This document shows, piece by piece, positions 17,747 through 25,651 of a stretch of DNA of 64,000 nucleotides; position 1 is the stretch's first letter; the number at the start of each line of letters is the position of its first letter. Source of the stretch: Deltaproteobacteria bacterium. GTDB taxonomy: Bacteria; Myxococcota; Myxococcia; Myxococcales; Anaeromyxobacteraceae. The DNA is taken from assembly GCA_016214955.1 (NCBI GenBank), contig JACRMN010000023.1, positions 212,501 to 276,500 of the forward strand. Reading direction: 5' to 3'. A program made the position numbers and the translations under genes. The notes beneath the pieces were generated by a model. That model saw nothing but the letters and a program-made list of their open reading frames with translations, did no database searches and was not told where the DNA came from.

Positions 17747-18643
17747 TCACCCGGGCTTGCCAGGCGCGGGCCCGGAGAACCGGTTGTAGGCGAGGGTCAG
17801 GCCGAGCGCGAACACCACCGCGGCCAGGCCGAGCAGGCCGGACCAGGGCGATGGCGCGGAGAGGGCGAGCCGCAGCAGGACCGTGGCCACCGCCAGCCCG
17901 GAGTTGCGGAAGACCACCCGGTACTCGCCCGAATAGCGCACCGAGATGAGGACCACCAGCAGGTCCGCGAAGACGAGGGTGGTGTAGAAGGCGCCGAAGA
18001 AGGGAGCCGGCTCGTGCCGGAGGAGGAGCCCCTCCAGGCTGCGCGCCGCCAGCACGGCGAAGACGAGCAGCAGCGCCAGGGCGATGGCCTTCTTGGCGGC
18101 CACGAAGCTCTCCCGGTCGCCGGTGTCGCCGGAGTGGGGCCGGTGCCGCTGGGCGGCGTAGTAGAAGCCCAGGCCCACGAAGATGAGCAGCGCCGCGGCG
18201 GCGTCCGAGATCAGGTGCAGCGCCGGGGTCCGCGCCTGGGCCCACCGCAGCGGCTCGTCGAGTCCGCCGAACGACTCGAAGGAGCCGCGCAGGAGGATGA
18301 GCGAGAAGATCTCGAACTGCTTGCCGGCGGCGTTGGAGACCGACTGGGCGATGCCGAAGACCAGGCCCACCACCTCGTAGGCGAGCAGGAGGTAGAAGGC
18401 GAGGTCGATGGCGTGGAAGTGGCTGCGCGGCAGCGCCGCCGCCAGCTGGCCGCCCAGCCAGCCGCGCCGCGCCAGCTCGATGCCCAGCAGGGCCAGGAGG
18501 AAGGCCCCCACCAGGCCGGCGGCCACGGCGCGCCGGTGGGTGGTCGAGGAGAAGGCGGCCTCCAGCCTGTCGAAGGCCGCGACCACCAGGGTCGCCGGCA
18601 GGCGGCGCGGGGCGGCGGAGGGAGCCACGCCCCCATAGAGCAC
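17747..18643 (-). CDS. Uncharacterised multi-pass membrane protein
   Basis: About 298 residues with seven or so hydrophobic segments, including AGLVGAFLLALLGIELARRGW, LAFYLLLAYEVVGLVFGIAQ, LISDAAAALLIFVGLGFYYA and VVFALGLTLAYNRF. The loop VSNAAGKQFEIFSLILLRGS between helices is distinctive and might be a channel- or sensor-like element, but I recognise no family. The start is uncertain: GTG at 18643 gives the longest plausible protein and GTG at 18628 is an alternative; neither has a clear ribosome-binding site. Confidence 0.65.
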   Translation of the reverse strand: MLYGGVAPSAAPRRLPATLVVAAFDRLEAAFSSTTHRRAVAAGLVGAFLLALLGIELARRGWLGGQLAAALPRSHFHAIDLAFYLLLAYEVVGLVFGIAQSVSNAAGKQFEIFSLILLRGSFESFGGLDEPLRWAQARTPALHLISDAAAALLIFVGLGFYYAAQRHRPHSGDTGDRESFVAAKKAIALALLLVFAVLAARSLEGLLLRHEPAPFFGAFYTTLVFADLLVVLISVRYSGEYRVVFRNSGLAVATVLLRLALSAPSPWSGLLGLAAVVFALGLTLAYNRFSGPAPGKPG

Positions 18644-18802
18644 GGGGGCCCGGGCAGGTGAAGCGCTCTGCCGGGGCGGCTCCTGCCCTGGGCCGCATCC
18701 TCGCCGAGCGTTCTCTTGCGGCCCCGCCGGGCCTTCGCTCCCCGGTGGGGCGCCCACGCCCGTGGGACGCCCGCCCCGTCGCACCGGTGTGTACGTTCCT
18801 TC

Positions 18803-19363
18803 GTGGGCAACCTGCTGGACACGCACCTCCCCGGCCCGGCCGGGCGGCGTTTCACCGTCGACGCCTTCGCGAGCCGCGAGCAGGTGTGGGAAGCGCTGCA
18901 GGCCTTCCGGCCTGCCGACGCCCTCGCCGTGCGGCTCCTCTTCTCGCTGAGGATGCTGCGCTGGGTCCGCGGCCCGGTGCTGCCCTTCGCCGAGGGGCTT
19001 CGCCGCGCCGGGTTCCAGGTGGTGGCCGAGCGCCGGCCCGAGGAGTGGGTGGTGGGCGCGGCGGGCCGCTTCTGGACGCCCTCGGCCCGCATCGTCCGGC
19101 TCGCCTCCTCGGCCGACTTCGACGCCTTCCGGGAGCCGGGCGCCGCCAAGGCCGCCATGGGCTTCAACCTCGAGTCGCTGGGGCCGCGCCACACCCGGCT
19201 CACCACCGAGACGCGGGTCGCCTGCTTCGGCGCCGAGGCGGAGCGAGCCTTCGGCCTCTACTGGCGCGCGGTGGCGCCCTGGAGCGCACTCCTGCGGCGG
19301 GTCATGCTGCGCGCGGTGAAGGCCGACGCCGAGCGGCGCGCCAGCGCCGTGCTGGCTGCCTGA
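18803..19363 (+). CDS. Uncharacterised conserved-looking protein
   Basis: About 187 residues from the GTG at 18803; a TTG at 18716 would add 29 residues of less protein-like sequence. The body (RFTVDAFASREQVWEALQAF, LPFAEGLRRAGFQVVAERRP, then TTETRVACFGAEAERAFGLYWRAVAPWSAL) has the feel of a START/SRPBCC-like or DUF2867-like small-ligand fold, where a TETRV strand precedes a long C-terminal helix, but this is a weak resemblance. No catalytic motif is visible. It precedes the large lipoprotein gene by 216 bases. Confidence 0.55.
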   Translation: MGNLLDTHLPGPAGRRFTVDAFASREQVWEALQAFRPADALAVRLLFSLRMLRWVRGPVLPFAEGLRRAGFQVVAERRPEEWVVGAAGRFWTPSARIVRLASSADFDAFREPGAAKAAMGFNLESLGPRHTRLTTETRVACFGAEAERAFGLYWRAVAPWSALLRRVMLRAVKADAERRASAVLAA

Positions 19364-19579
19364 AGCAGGCCACCGCCGATTCTGCCCGTGCACCCGCGTC
19401 CGCGGTGCTGGCCTCTTTTTCCACATGCTCGCCCGCAGGAGGGCCACGCCATGGGGCGAGGCCTTCCGCCACGTCGCGAAGCGCGCGCGAAGCGCCTCTG
19501 CTTTGGCGGGGAACCACACGGCCCTACACCGGTACGCCCAGGAGGCGCCCCGGCCGGGCGCGCGGCAGAGGGGGTCACC

Positions 19580-22354
19580 ATGGACGCATCGAAGGTGGGG
19601 AGCGATCCGATGGCCGGGTCCCGCGGGTGCGGCGCCGGCGGCACCTGCGACCGTCCGTGCTGGCGCCTCGCACTCCTGGCAGGGCTCCTCCTCGCGCTGC
19701 TCGGGGCCTGCGGGGGCAAGACCACCGTCACCGTGCCTGCCGAGGGGAGCGCCGAGCCCGCCCACTGCCGCGACGGGCAGGACAACGACGGGGACGGCTT
19801 CACCGACTGCGCCGATCCCGACTGCGCCGGGATCCTCTGCCGGGCGGCATCCGGCGCCTGCGACGCGGCCGAGGTGTGCACCGGCGGCGTCTGCCCCGCG
19901 GACCAGGTCCTCCCCGCCACCACCGAGTGCCGGGCCTCGGCGGGGCCGTGCGACGCCGCGGAGCTCTGCACCGGCCTGTCGAAGGACTGCCCTGCCGACG
20001 CGTTCCTGACCTCCACCACCGTCTGCCGCGCCGCCACCGGCCCCTGCGACCGGGCCGAGCGATGCGACGGCGCGGGCGCCACCTGTCCCGACGACGGCGT
20101 CGAGCCGCAGGGGACCACCTGCCGGGCGGCGGCGGGGCCGTGCGACGCGGCCGAGCTCTGCGACGGCAGCTCCCGGAGCTGCCCGGCCGACGCCTTCGCC
20201 TCCACCTCGGTCGTCTGCCGCCCGGTCGCCGGACCGTGCGACCTGCCCGAGACCTGCAGCGGGGCGAGCGTGGTGTGCCCGGCCGACGGCTTCCGCGCCG
20301 GCGGCTTCCAGTGCCGCGCGGCGGCGGGCGGCTGCGACGCCGTCGCCGAGCAGTGCTCCGGGTCGAGCGCCGACTGCCCCGCCGACGTGAGCAGCTGCGC
20401 CGCCGGGGACTACTGCGACGGCTCGAGCTGCGTGCCCAAGAAGGCCGCGGGCGTGCTCTGCACCGGCGCGGGCGAGTGCCAGTCGGGCAGCTGCGCCGAC
20501 GGCTACTGCTGCAACAACGCCTGCCTCGGGGGCTGCGTCGCCTGCAACGTGGCGCCGAACTTCGGCACCTGCACCCTGCACGCGGCCGGGACCGACCCCG
20601 AGAACGCCTGCGGCCTGTTCACCTGCGACGGGGCCGGCGCCTGCAACACCACCTGCGCCGCCACCTGCGGCTCGGGCCAGTGCGACGGCGGCGCGTGGTG
20701 CTCGGGCGGGGCCTGCGTGGCCGACAGCCCCAGCGGCGCCTCCTGCTCCGACGACTGCCAGTGCGCCTCCGGCTCCTGCGTCTCCGGTGTCTGCTGCGAC
20801 TCCGACTGCACGGGCGCCTGCGAGACCTGCACCCTGCCCGGGAGCGTCGGCACCTGCAGCCCGCGCACCGCCGGGACCAGTTGCCGCGCGGCCGCCGGTC
20901 CCTGCGACCTCGAGGAGGCCTGCGACGGCGCCGCCACCACCTGCCCGGCCGATTCCTTCCAGCCCGCGACGACCGCCTGCCGCGCCGCGGCCGGCCCCTG
21001 CGATCGGGTCGAGAGCTGCGACGGAGCGTCGGCGGCCTGCCCGGCCGACGGCGTGCAGCCTGCGGGAACGGTCTGCCGGGCCGCGGCCGATGTCTGCGAC
21101 GCCGAGGAGTCCTGCGACGGCACCGCCACCGCCTGCCCGTCCGACGGCTTCCTGCCGGCCTCCACCACCTGCCGTGCGGCGGCCGACGTCTGCGACCTCG
21201 CCGAGAGCTGCACCGGGACGAGCGCGGCCTGCCCGGCCGACGCCTTCCGGCCCGCCAGCTACACCTGCCGGGCGGGGGCGGGGGCCTGCGACACCATCGC
21301 CGAGAACTGCACCGGGACGAGCGCGGCCTGCCCGGCCGACGTGAACGGCTGCTCGGCCAGCCAGTACTGCAACGGCTCGTCCTGCGTCGCCAAGAAGGCC
21401 AACGGGGTCTCCTGCGGCGCGGCGGCCGAGTGCACCTCCGGCATCTGCACCGACGGCGTCTGCTGCAACCAGGCCTGCACCGGCGGCTGCCAGGCGTGCA
21501 ACCGCGCCGGCAGCGTCGGCACCTGCAGCAGCCACGCCGCCGGCACCGACCCCGAGAACGCCTGCGGCCTCTACGCCTGCAACGGCGTGGGGGGCTGCTA
21601 CGTGAGCTGCAGCCCGAACCAGGGCTGCCCGACGAGCTGCGACGGCAACGCCTGGTGCTCCAGCACCAGCTGCGTCGCCGACCTCCCCAACGGCTCGTCC
21701 TGCGCCCAGGGCTGCCAGTGCGCCTCGGGCAACTGCGTGGACGGCGTCTGCTGCAACGAAACCTGCAGCGGCGGCTGCCAGGCGTGCAACCGCGCCGGCA
21801 GCGTCGGCACCTGCAGCAGCCACGCCGCCGGCACCGACCCCGAGAGCGCCTGCGGCCTCTACACCTGCAACGGCAGCGGGAGCTGCAACTCCGCCTGCAG
21901 CTCGACGGTGACCTGCCCCTCCACCTGCAAGGCGGGCGCGTGGTGCTCGGGCACGAGCTGCGTCGCCGACCGGGCCAACGGCCAGACCTGCAGCACCGGG
22001 TGCCAGTGCGCCTCGGGCTACTGCGTGGACGGGTACTGCTGCAACAGCCTCTGCAGCGGCACCTGCCGCGGCTGCGACCGCGCCGGCTTCCTGGGGACGT
22101 GCACCTTCTACGCCGCAGGCCTGGACCCGAACACCGAGTGCGGCCGGTACACCTGCAACGGCAGCGGAGCCTGCTACGCGGCCTGCAGCCCCGACAGCGA
22201 GTCCTGCTCGCTCGCCTGCAAGGCCGCCGCGTATTGCTCGAGCGGCGGGGCCTGCACGGCAGACAGGGCTACCGGAGCCAGCTGTAGCGGCAATTGCGAG
22301 TGCCCCACCGGAGACTGCTTCACAGTCATCCCGGGCCTCTCCCTCTGCCGGTGA
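19580..22354 (+). CDS. Large Cys-rich repeat lipoprotein
   Basis: 924 residues from ATG 19580 (GAGGGGG upstream). A signal peptide ends in the lipobox LGAC (C44), so it should be lipid-anchored and surface or periplasmic. The first extracellular part has a Ca-binding-like DGQDNDGDGFTDCADPDC. It then carries two blocks of about 31-residue disintegrin-like repeats of the form CRAAAGPCDAAELCDGSS and four longer modules (about 95 residues) with GxCxDGxCCNxxCxGxCxACN and TCSSHAAGTDPE motifs. Cys makes up a large share of residues, implying many disulfides or metal sites. Such proteins are common in myxobacteria; roles in adhesion or surface scaffolding are guesses. Confidence 0.85.
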   Translation: MDASKVGSDPMAGSRGCGAGGTCDRPCWRLALLAGLLLALLGACGGKTTVTVPAEGSAEPAHCRDGQDNDGDGFTDCADPDCAGILCRAASGACDAAEVCTGGVCPADQVLPATTECRASAGPCDAAELCTGLSKDCPADAFLTSTTVCRAATGPCDRAERCDGAGATCPDDGVEPQGTTCRAAAGPCDAAELCDGSSRSCPADAFASTSVVCRPVAGPCDLPETCSGASVVCPADGFRAGGFQCRAAAGGCDAVAEQCSGSSADCPADVSSCAAGDYCDGSSCVPKKAAGVLCTGAGECQSGSCADGYCCNNACLGGCVACNVAPNFGTCTLHAAGTDPENACGLFTCDGAGACNTTCAATCGSGQCDGGAWCSGGACVADSPSGASCSDDCQCASGSCVSGVCCDSDCTGACETCTLPGSVGTCSPRTAGTSCRAAAGPCDLEEACDGAATTCPADSFQPATTACRAAAGPCDRVESCDGASAACPADGVQPAGTVCRAAADVCDAEESCDGTATACPSDGFLPASTTCRAAADVCDLAESCTGTSAACPADAFRPASYTCRAGAGACDTIAENCTGTSAACPADVNGCSASQYCNGSSCVAKKANGVSCGAAAECTSGICTDGVCCNQACTGGCQACNRAGSVGTCSSHAAGTDPENACGLYACNGVGGCYVSCSPNQGCPTSCDGNAWCSSTSCVADLPNGSSCAQGCQCASGNCVDGVCCNETCSGGCQACNRAGSVGTCSSHAAGTDPESACGLYTCNGSGSCNSACSSTVTCPSTCKAGAWCSGTSCVADRANGQTCSTGCQCASGYCVDGYCCNSLCSGTCRGCDRAGFLGTCTFYAAGLDPNTECGRYTCNGSGACYAACSPDSESCSLACKAAAYCSSGGACTADRATGASCSGNCECPTGDCFTVIPGLSLCR
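21482..21586 (+). repeat. Near-identical direct repeat inside the Cys-rich lipoprotein gene, copy 1
   Basis: The 105 bases encoding GGCQACNRAGSVGTCSSHAA through YACNG match 21770-21874 with only two base differences, at a spacing of 288 bp (96 codons). The surrounding modules have diverged much more, so a recent duplication or gene conversion is indicated. Confidence 0.9.
21770..21874 (+). repeat. Near-identical direct repeat inside the Cys-rich lipoprotein gene, copy 2
   Basis: Second copy of the 105-base segment at 21482-21586; differences are AAC to AGC (Asn to Ser) and GCC to ACC (Ala to Thr). Confidence 0.9.
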
Positions 22355-22376
22355 GGCGGGGCCACCGCGGCAGAAC

Positions 22377-22404
22377 CCCTCCGCGCGCTGCGGCGCGCGG
22401 AGGG
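22377..22404. terminator. Strong hairpin between convergent genes
   Basis: A perfect 12-bp inverted repeat, CCCTCCGCGCGC and GCGCGCGGAGGG, with a TGCG loop lies 22 bases after the lipoprotein stop and 33 bases before the end of the convergent NrfD gene. It has no clear T-run on either strand, so it may be a high-GC bidirectional terminator or an mRNA 3-prime end stabiliser. Confidence 0.65.
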
Positions 22405-22437
22405 TGGGTCGGCCTCGGGGGACGGGGCGCCGCCGCC

Positions 22438-23376
22438 TCAGGCCACCTGACCGGCGGCCACCAGGATCCAGCGCAGGGCGAAGCCGCCCACCAGCACCAG
22501 GAGCGGCGCCACCGCCGTCACCCGGTAGTGGAACCGGGCCTCCAGCGTCTCCAGCAGCACCGGGGCCACCAGCCCGCCGATGACCACCAGCGTCCAGAAC
22601 TGGGCGGTGAAGCGGCCGCCGAGGATCAGGCCCACCGCCTCCTGCCCCGCGGCGCCGCCGGTGGAGAGCCCGACGATGACCAGGACCAGGAGCAGCACCT
22701 CGAGCCCGATGGCCAGCATGTCCCAGCGCACCAGGTAGTGGCGCTCCTCCTCCTTCACCGGAAAGAGCAGGAACAGCGCCGCGCCGGTGGAGAGGCCGGA
22801 GACCAGGAACAGCGGCCCGAGCAGCGCCGAGCCCCACAGCGCCCGCGCCCCCAGGGTGGAGAGCAGGATGCCGGTGTAGATGCCGAGGCCGGCGCCGGTG
22901 CCCAGGTGCGCCCAGGCCAGCGCCCGCTCCCGCCCCGCCGCCAGGCCGCGGAGCAGGGCCGGGAGCTTCCCCAGGCCGAGGCGGCCCAGGAAGCCGGAGG
23001 CCCTGGCCACCTGCGCCTCGTCGAGCGAGGCGGCGGCGAAGAGCAGGGTCACCGGGTAGACCACCACCAGGATCCAGGCGCCCCAGCTCATGGGCGAGGT
23101 CCAGCGGAAGGCCAGGTAGAAGCGCCACACATAGAGCTTGTGGGCCAGGTCGAGGAACAGGGCCCCCATGCCCACCGACACCAGCAGCGGCGCCGCCAGC
23201 GTGAGCCAGCGGGCGGTGGGCGAGCGCTCCCCGCGGCGCAGGGCCAGGAGCGACGAGAGGATCATCGCCCCGGCGGCCATGCCGCCCAGGAACAGGTAGA
23301 CGGGGATCTCCCAGCCCCAGATGTGGAGCACCGGGTCGATCTGGTTGGAGTGTCGCGCGACGTCGATCTCGGTCAT
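22438..23376 (-). CDS. NrfD/PsrC-type membrane anchor subunit
   Basis: 312 residues with eight or nine membrane helices. The opening IWGWEIPVYLFLGGMAAGAMIL is the conserved NrfD/PsrC quinone-site helix, followed by LDLAHKLYVWRFYLAFRWTSPMSWGAW. The protein anchors a periplasmic molybdenum/iron-sulfur enzyme to the membrane and passes electrons between it and the quinone pool. It is the last gene of the sulfur locus; the matching catalytic and ferredoxin subunits are the first two structural genes, separated from it by two transporter genes. Confidence 0.9.
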   Translation of the reverse strand: MTEIDVARHSNQIDPVLHIWGWEIPVYLFLGGMAAGAMILSSLLALRRGERSPTARWLTLAAPLLVSVGMGALFLDLAHKLYVWRFYLAFRWTSPMSWGAWILVVVYPVTLLFAAASLDEAQVARASGFLGRLGLGKLPALLRGLAAGRERALAWAHLGTGAGLGIYTGILLSTLGARALWGSALLGPLFLVSGLSTGAALFLLFPVKEEERHYLVRWDMLAIGLEVLLLVLVIVGLSTGGAAGQEAVGLILGGRFTAQFWTLVVIGGLVAPVLLETLEARFHYRVTAVAPLLVLVGGFALRWILVAAGQVA

Positions 23377-23391
23377 GGCTCTTTCCCTCGG

Positions 23392-24588
23392 CTACCCGCC
23401 GCAGCCGCCGCCGCCCGCCTTCTTCTTGGGCGCGGCGTCGCCGCTGGGCATGGGAGGCGGCGGCGCCGCCTTCACTCCGGTGAGGGCCGCGGCGATGCCC
23501 GCCCGCAGCCGGTAGCGCTCCCGCTCGGCGGGCGAGGCGCCGGCCGGGGGCGGCTCGGGAGCCCGGAGCGCGAAGGCCTCCCAGGCGGGGAAGCCGCCCT
23601 CCAGCACCCGCACCGCGCCCGGGTAGGCGGCGGCCGCCGCCGGCAGCGCCTGCAGCGTCCCCTCGCCCACCAGAACCAGCTCCCGCGTCCCGTTGGCGTC
23701 GGCCAGGCCCAGCTTGCCGAGCTCGGCCGCGGGCACGCACTCGGCGCCCGGCACCCGCCGGGCGGCGCAGGCCTCGCGGGCCCGGAGGTCCAGCACCCGC
23801 ACCTTCCAGGGCTGGTCGAGGACCCGCTCCGCCAGCGCCTCCGGCCCGATGGCCTGCGGCGCGGCGGCGACGGCCGAGGTGCCCACCGGGACCAGGCCCA
23901 GGCCCAGGCCGACGAGCGCCGAGGCGGCGAGCCCGGTGAAGACCAGGCGGCGCGGCCTTGGCGCGGCCGGGGGCGCGGCCCGGGAGAAGATCCTCTCCAG
24001 CTTCTCGGCGCCGAGGAAGCAGCCCACCGCCATGGCGGTGACGGCCACGGCCACGATGGCCGGCCCGGCGCGGGGCGGCAGGTGCAGGAGCTCCCACAGA
24101 TAGAGGTGGCCCAGGTCGCTGGCGTTCTGCAGCCGCGAGATGGCCGGCAGGTGCTCGATGCCGGTCCAGATCACCTGGCCGGCCACCACGCCCACCACCG
24201 CCACCATGCCGTCGACCTTGCCCGAGGCGGCCGCCACCAGCGAGGTGCCGGGGCAGTAGCCCGAGACGATGAAGCCCACGCCGAGCGCGAAGCCGCCGGC
24301 CACCATGGGCCAGAGCCAGGTGCTGCTCACCGCGTTGTCGGCCACGGCCTTGAAGTCCACCAGGCCCAGCCCGGCGAAGAGCACCATGCCCAGCATGGCG
24401 GTGACGATGGCGCTGAACATGACCTTGAAGACGGTCATGTCGGTTCCGTAGAACTGGGCCGCGAGCTTCTGCGCCCTGCCGAAGCCGGCCCGCTCCAGCA
24501 CGAAGCCGAAGCCGACGCCGATGAGCACGCCGACCACCAGGCCGGCCTCGCGGTGCTCCGCCACCAGCGACCAGAACGGGAAGGTCAT
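23392..24588 (-). CDS. YeeE/YedE (thiosulfate-type) transporter fused to a Cys-less rhodanese domain
   Basis: 398 residues. Residues about 1-240 are multi-helix YeeE/YedE, with the pore-type motif GFIVSGYCPGTSLVAA (C112), the kind of Cys used by the thiosulfate channel TsuA. Residues about 250-345 form a rhodanese-like domain (WKVRVLDLRAREACAARRVP, VRVLEGGFPAWEAFAL), but the active-site loop reads LVLVGEGTLQALP with no Cys. The protein ends GGGGCGG, leaving a Cys at residue 396 on a flexible Gly tail. ATG at 24588, with GGAGGG upstream, overlaps the preceding stop as ATGA; a GTG two codons earlier is less likely. Likely moves reduced sulfur across the membrane. Confidence 0.85.
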   Translation of the reverse strand: MTFPFWSLVAEHREAGLVVGVLIGVGFGFVLERAGFGRAQKLAAQFYGTDMTVFKVMFSAIVTAMLGMVLFAGLGLVDFKAVADNAVSSTWLWPMVAGGFALGVGFIVSGYCPGTSLVAAASGKVDGMVAVVGVVAGQVIWTGIEHLPAISRLQNASDLGHLYLWELLHLPPRAGPAIVAVAVTAMAVGCFLGAEKLERIFSRAAPPAAPRPRRLVFTGLAASALVGLGLGLVPVGTSAVAAAPQAIGPEALAERVLDQPWKVRVLDLRAREACAARRVPGAECVPAAELGKLGLADANGTRELVLVGEGTLQALPAAAAAYPGAVRVLEGGFPAWEAFALRAPEPPPAGASPAERERYRLRAGIAAALTGVKAAPPPPMPSGDAAPKKKAGGGGCGG

Positions 24589-25100
24589 CGCCACTCCCTC
24601 CTCACCAGCCAGGCGGCCGCGTAGCCGCCGCCGAACACCGAGAACATGAAGGCCCAGCTGCCCACCGACAGCAGCGCGCCGCCGCTGAGCGCCTGGCCCG
24701 AGGTGCAGCCCCGGCTGACGCGGGCGGCCGCGCCCATGATCAGGCCGCCGAGGAGCGCCAGCAGCAGCCGCCGGGCCCGCGGGTACCCGGGCGCCGACAG
24801 GGTCTCGAGCCTGAGCCGGCCGGAGGTGTAGGCGCCGATGAAGCCGCCCAGCAGCACCCCCAGCACCTCGAAGGAGAGCCAGAAGTCGAAGGGGTGGCCG
24901 CCGTTCCAGGCCCTGGCCAGGCCCGGGGCGCCCTCCACCACCGAGGGGGCCACCGCGCCCACGGCGGCCACGCCCATGCGCAGCGAGGCGCCGGAGGCCC
25001 CGAGGCCGTTGCCCATCACCAGGAAGGAGCCGAGCAGCACCAGGCCCAGCGCCACGCCGGCCAGGTAGGGGTTCCAGAACGCGTCGGGGTTTCTTTCCAT
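24585..25100 (-). CDS. YeeE/YedE family half-transporter
   Basis: 171 residues, one YeeE/YedE repeat: AGVALGLVLLGSFLVMGNGLGASG in the first half and LGGLIMGAAARVSRGCTSGQALSGGALLS near the end, with the conserved SRGCTSGQ Cys (C132). Half-size members commonly work in pairs (PmpA/PmpB-like) beside ArsR/BigR regulators. Its 4-base overlap with the next, larger YeeE gene supports a two-component transporter for thiosulfate or a related sulfur species. The substrate is inferred. Confidence 0.85.
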   Translation of the reverse strand: MERNPDAFWNPYLAGVALGLVLLGSFLVMGNGLGASGASLRMGVAAVGAVAPSVVEGAPGLARAWNGGHPFDFWLSFEVLGVLLGGFIGAYTSGRLRLETLSAPGYPRARRLLLALLGGLIMGAAARVSRGCTSGQALSGGALLSVGSWAFMFSVFGGGYAAAWLVRREWR

Positions 25101-25111
25101 GGGGCCCTCGG

Positions 25112-25651
25112 TCACGACAGGAAGTAGAGGTTGGGCTCGTTGCCGGTCTCGGGCTGCAGCACCTTGAACCGGCGGGTGCGCACCAGCCGGGTCACCGGGC
25201 TCTCCGGATCGGCCAGGTCGCCGAAGGTGAGCGAGCGGGTCGGGCAGGTCTCGACGCAGGCGGGCTGCTTCCCCTTCTGGACGCGGTGCAGGCAGAAGGT
25301 GCACTTGTCCACGAAGCCGTCCTCGTGGACGTAGCGGGCCCCGTAGGCGCAGGAGGCGATGCAGGCCTTGCAGCCGGTGCACTTCTGCTTGTTCACCATC
25401 ACCACCCCGCCCTCGGCCACGTGCGAGGCGCCGGTGGGGCAGGCGCCGACGCAGGGGGCGTCGGAGCAGTGGTTGCAGCGCTCGGAGCGGATCTCCATCT
25501 GCAGCGAGGGGAAGGTGCCGCTCACCTCCTGCACGATCCAGTCGCGGAAGCCGCCGGTGTGCAGGGCGTTCTCGGTCTTGCAGGCGATGACGCAGGCGTT
25601 GCAGCCGACGCAGCGCCGGGTGTCCATGGCCATGGCGTAGCGCTTCTTCAT
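25112..25651 (-). CDS. 4Fe-4S ferredoxin subunit of the molybdoenzyme (PsrB/PhsB/TtrB-like)
   Basis: 179 residues with four Cys clusters typical of DMSO-reductase-family electron-transfer subunits: CVGCNACVIACK, CNHCSDAPCVGACP, CTGCKACIASC and CTFCLHRVQKGKQPACVETC. It should carry four [4Fe-4S] centres and relay electrons between the NrfD anchor and the molybdopterin subunit, outside the inner membrane. ATG at 25651 overlaps the catalytic-subunit stop (ATGA). It has no own signal, so it is probably co-exported with the Tat-dependent catalytic subunit. Confidence 0.93.
   Translation of the reverse strand: MKKRYAMAMDTRRCVGCNACVIACKTENALHTGGFRDWIVQEVSGTFPSLQMEIRSERCNHCSDAPCVGACPTGASHVAEGGVVMVNKQKCTGCKACIASCAYGARYVHEDGFVDKCTFCLHRVQKGKQPACVETCPTRSLTFGDLADPESPVTRLVRTRRFKVLQPETGNEPNLYFLS

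Noticed and set aside
17747..24097. Very long open frame (over 2100 codons) on the minus strand
   Set aside because: Most of it is antisense to the Cys-rich lipoprotein and to genes on both sides; the sense genes have lipoprotein, membrane and family motifs while the long frame has none. Only its last part is a real membrane-protein gene (17747-18643).
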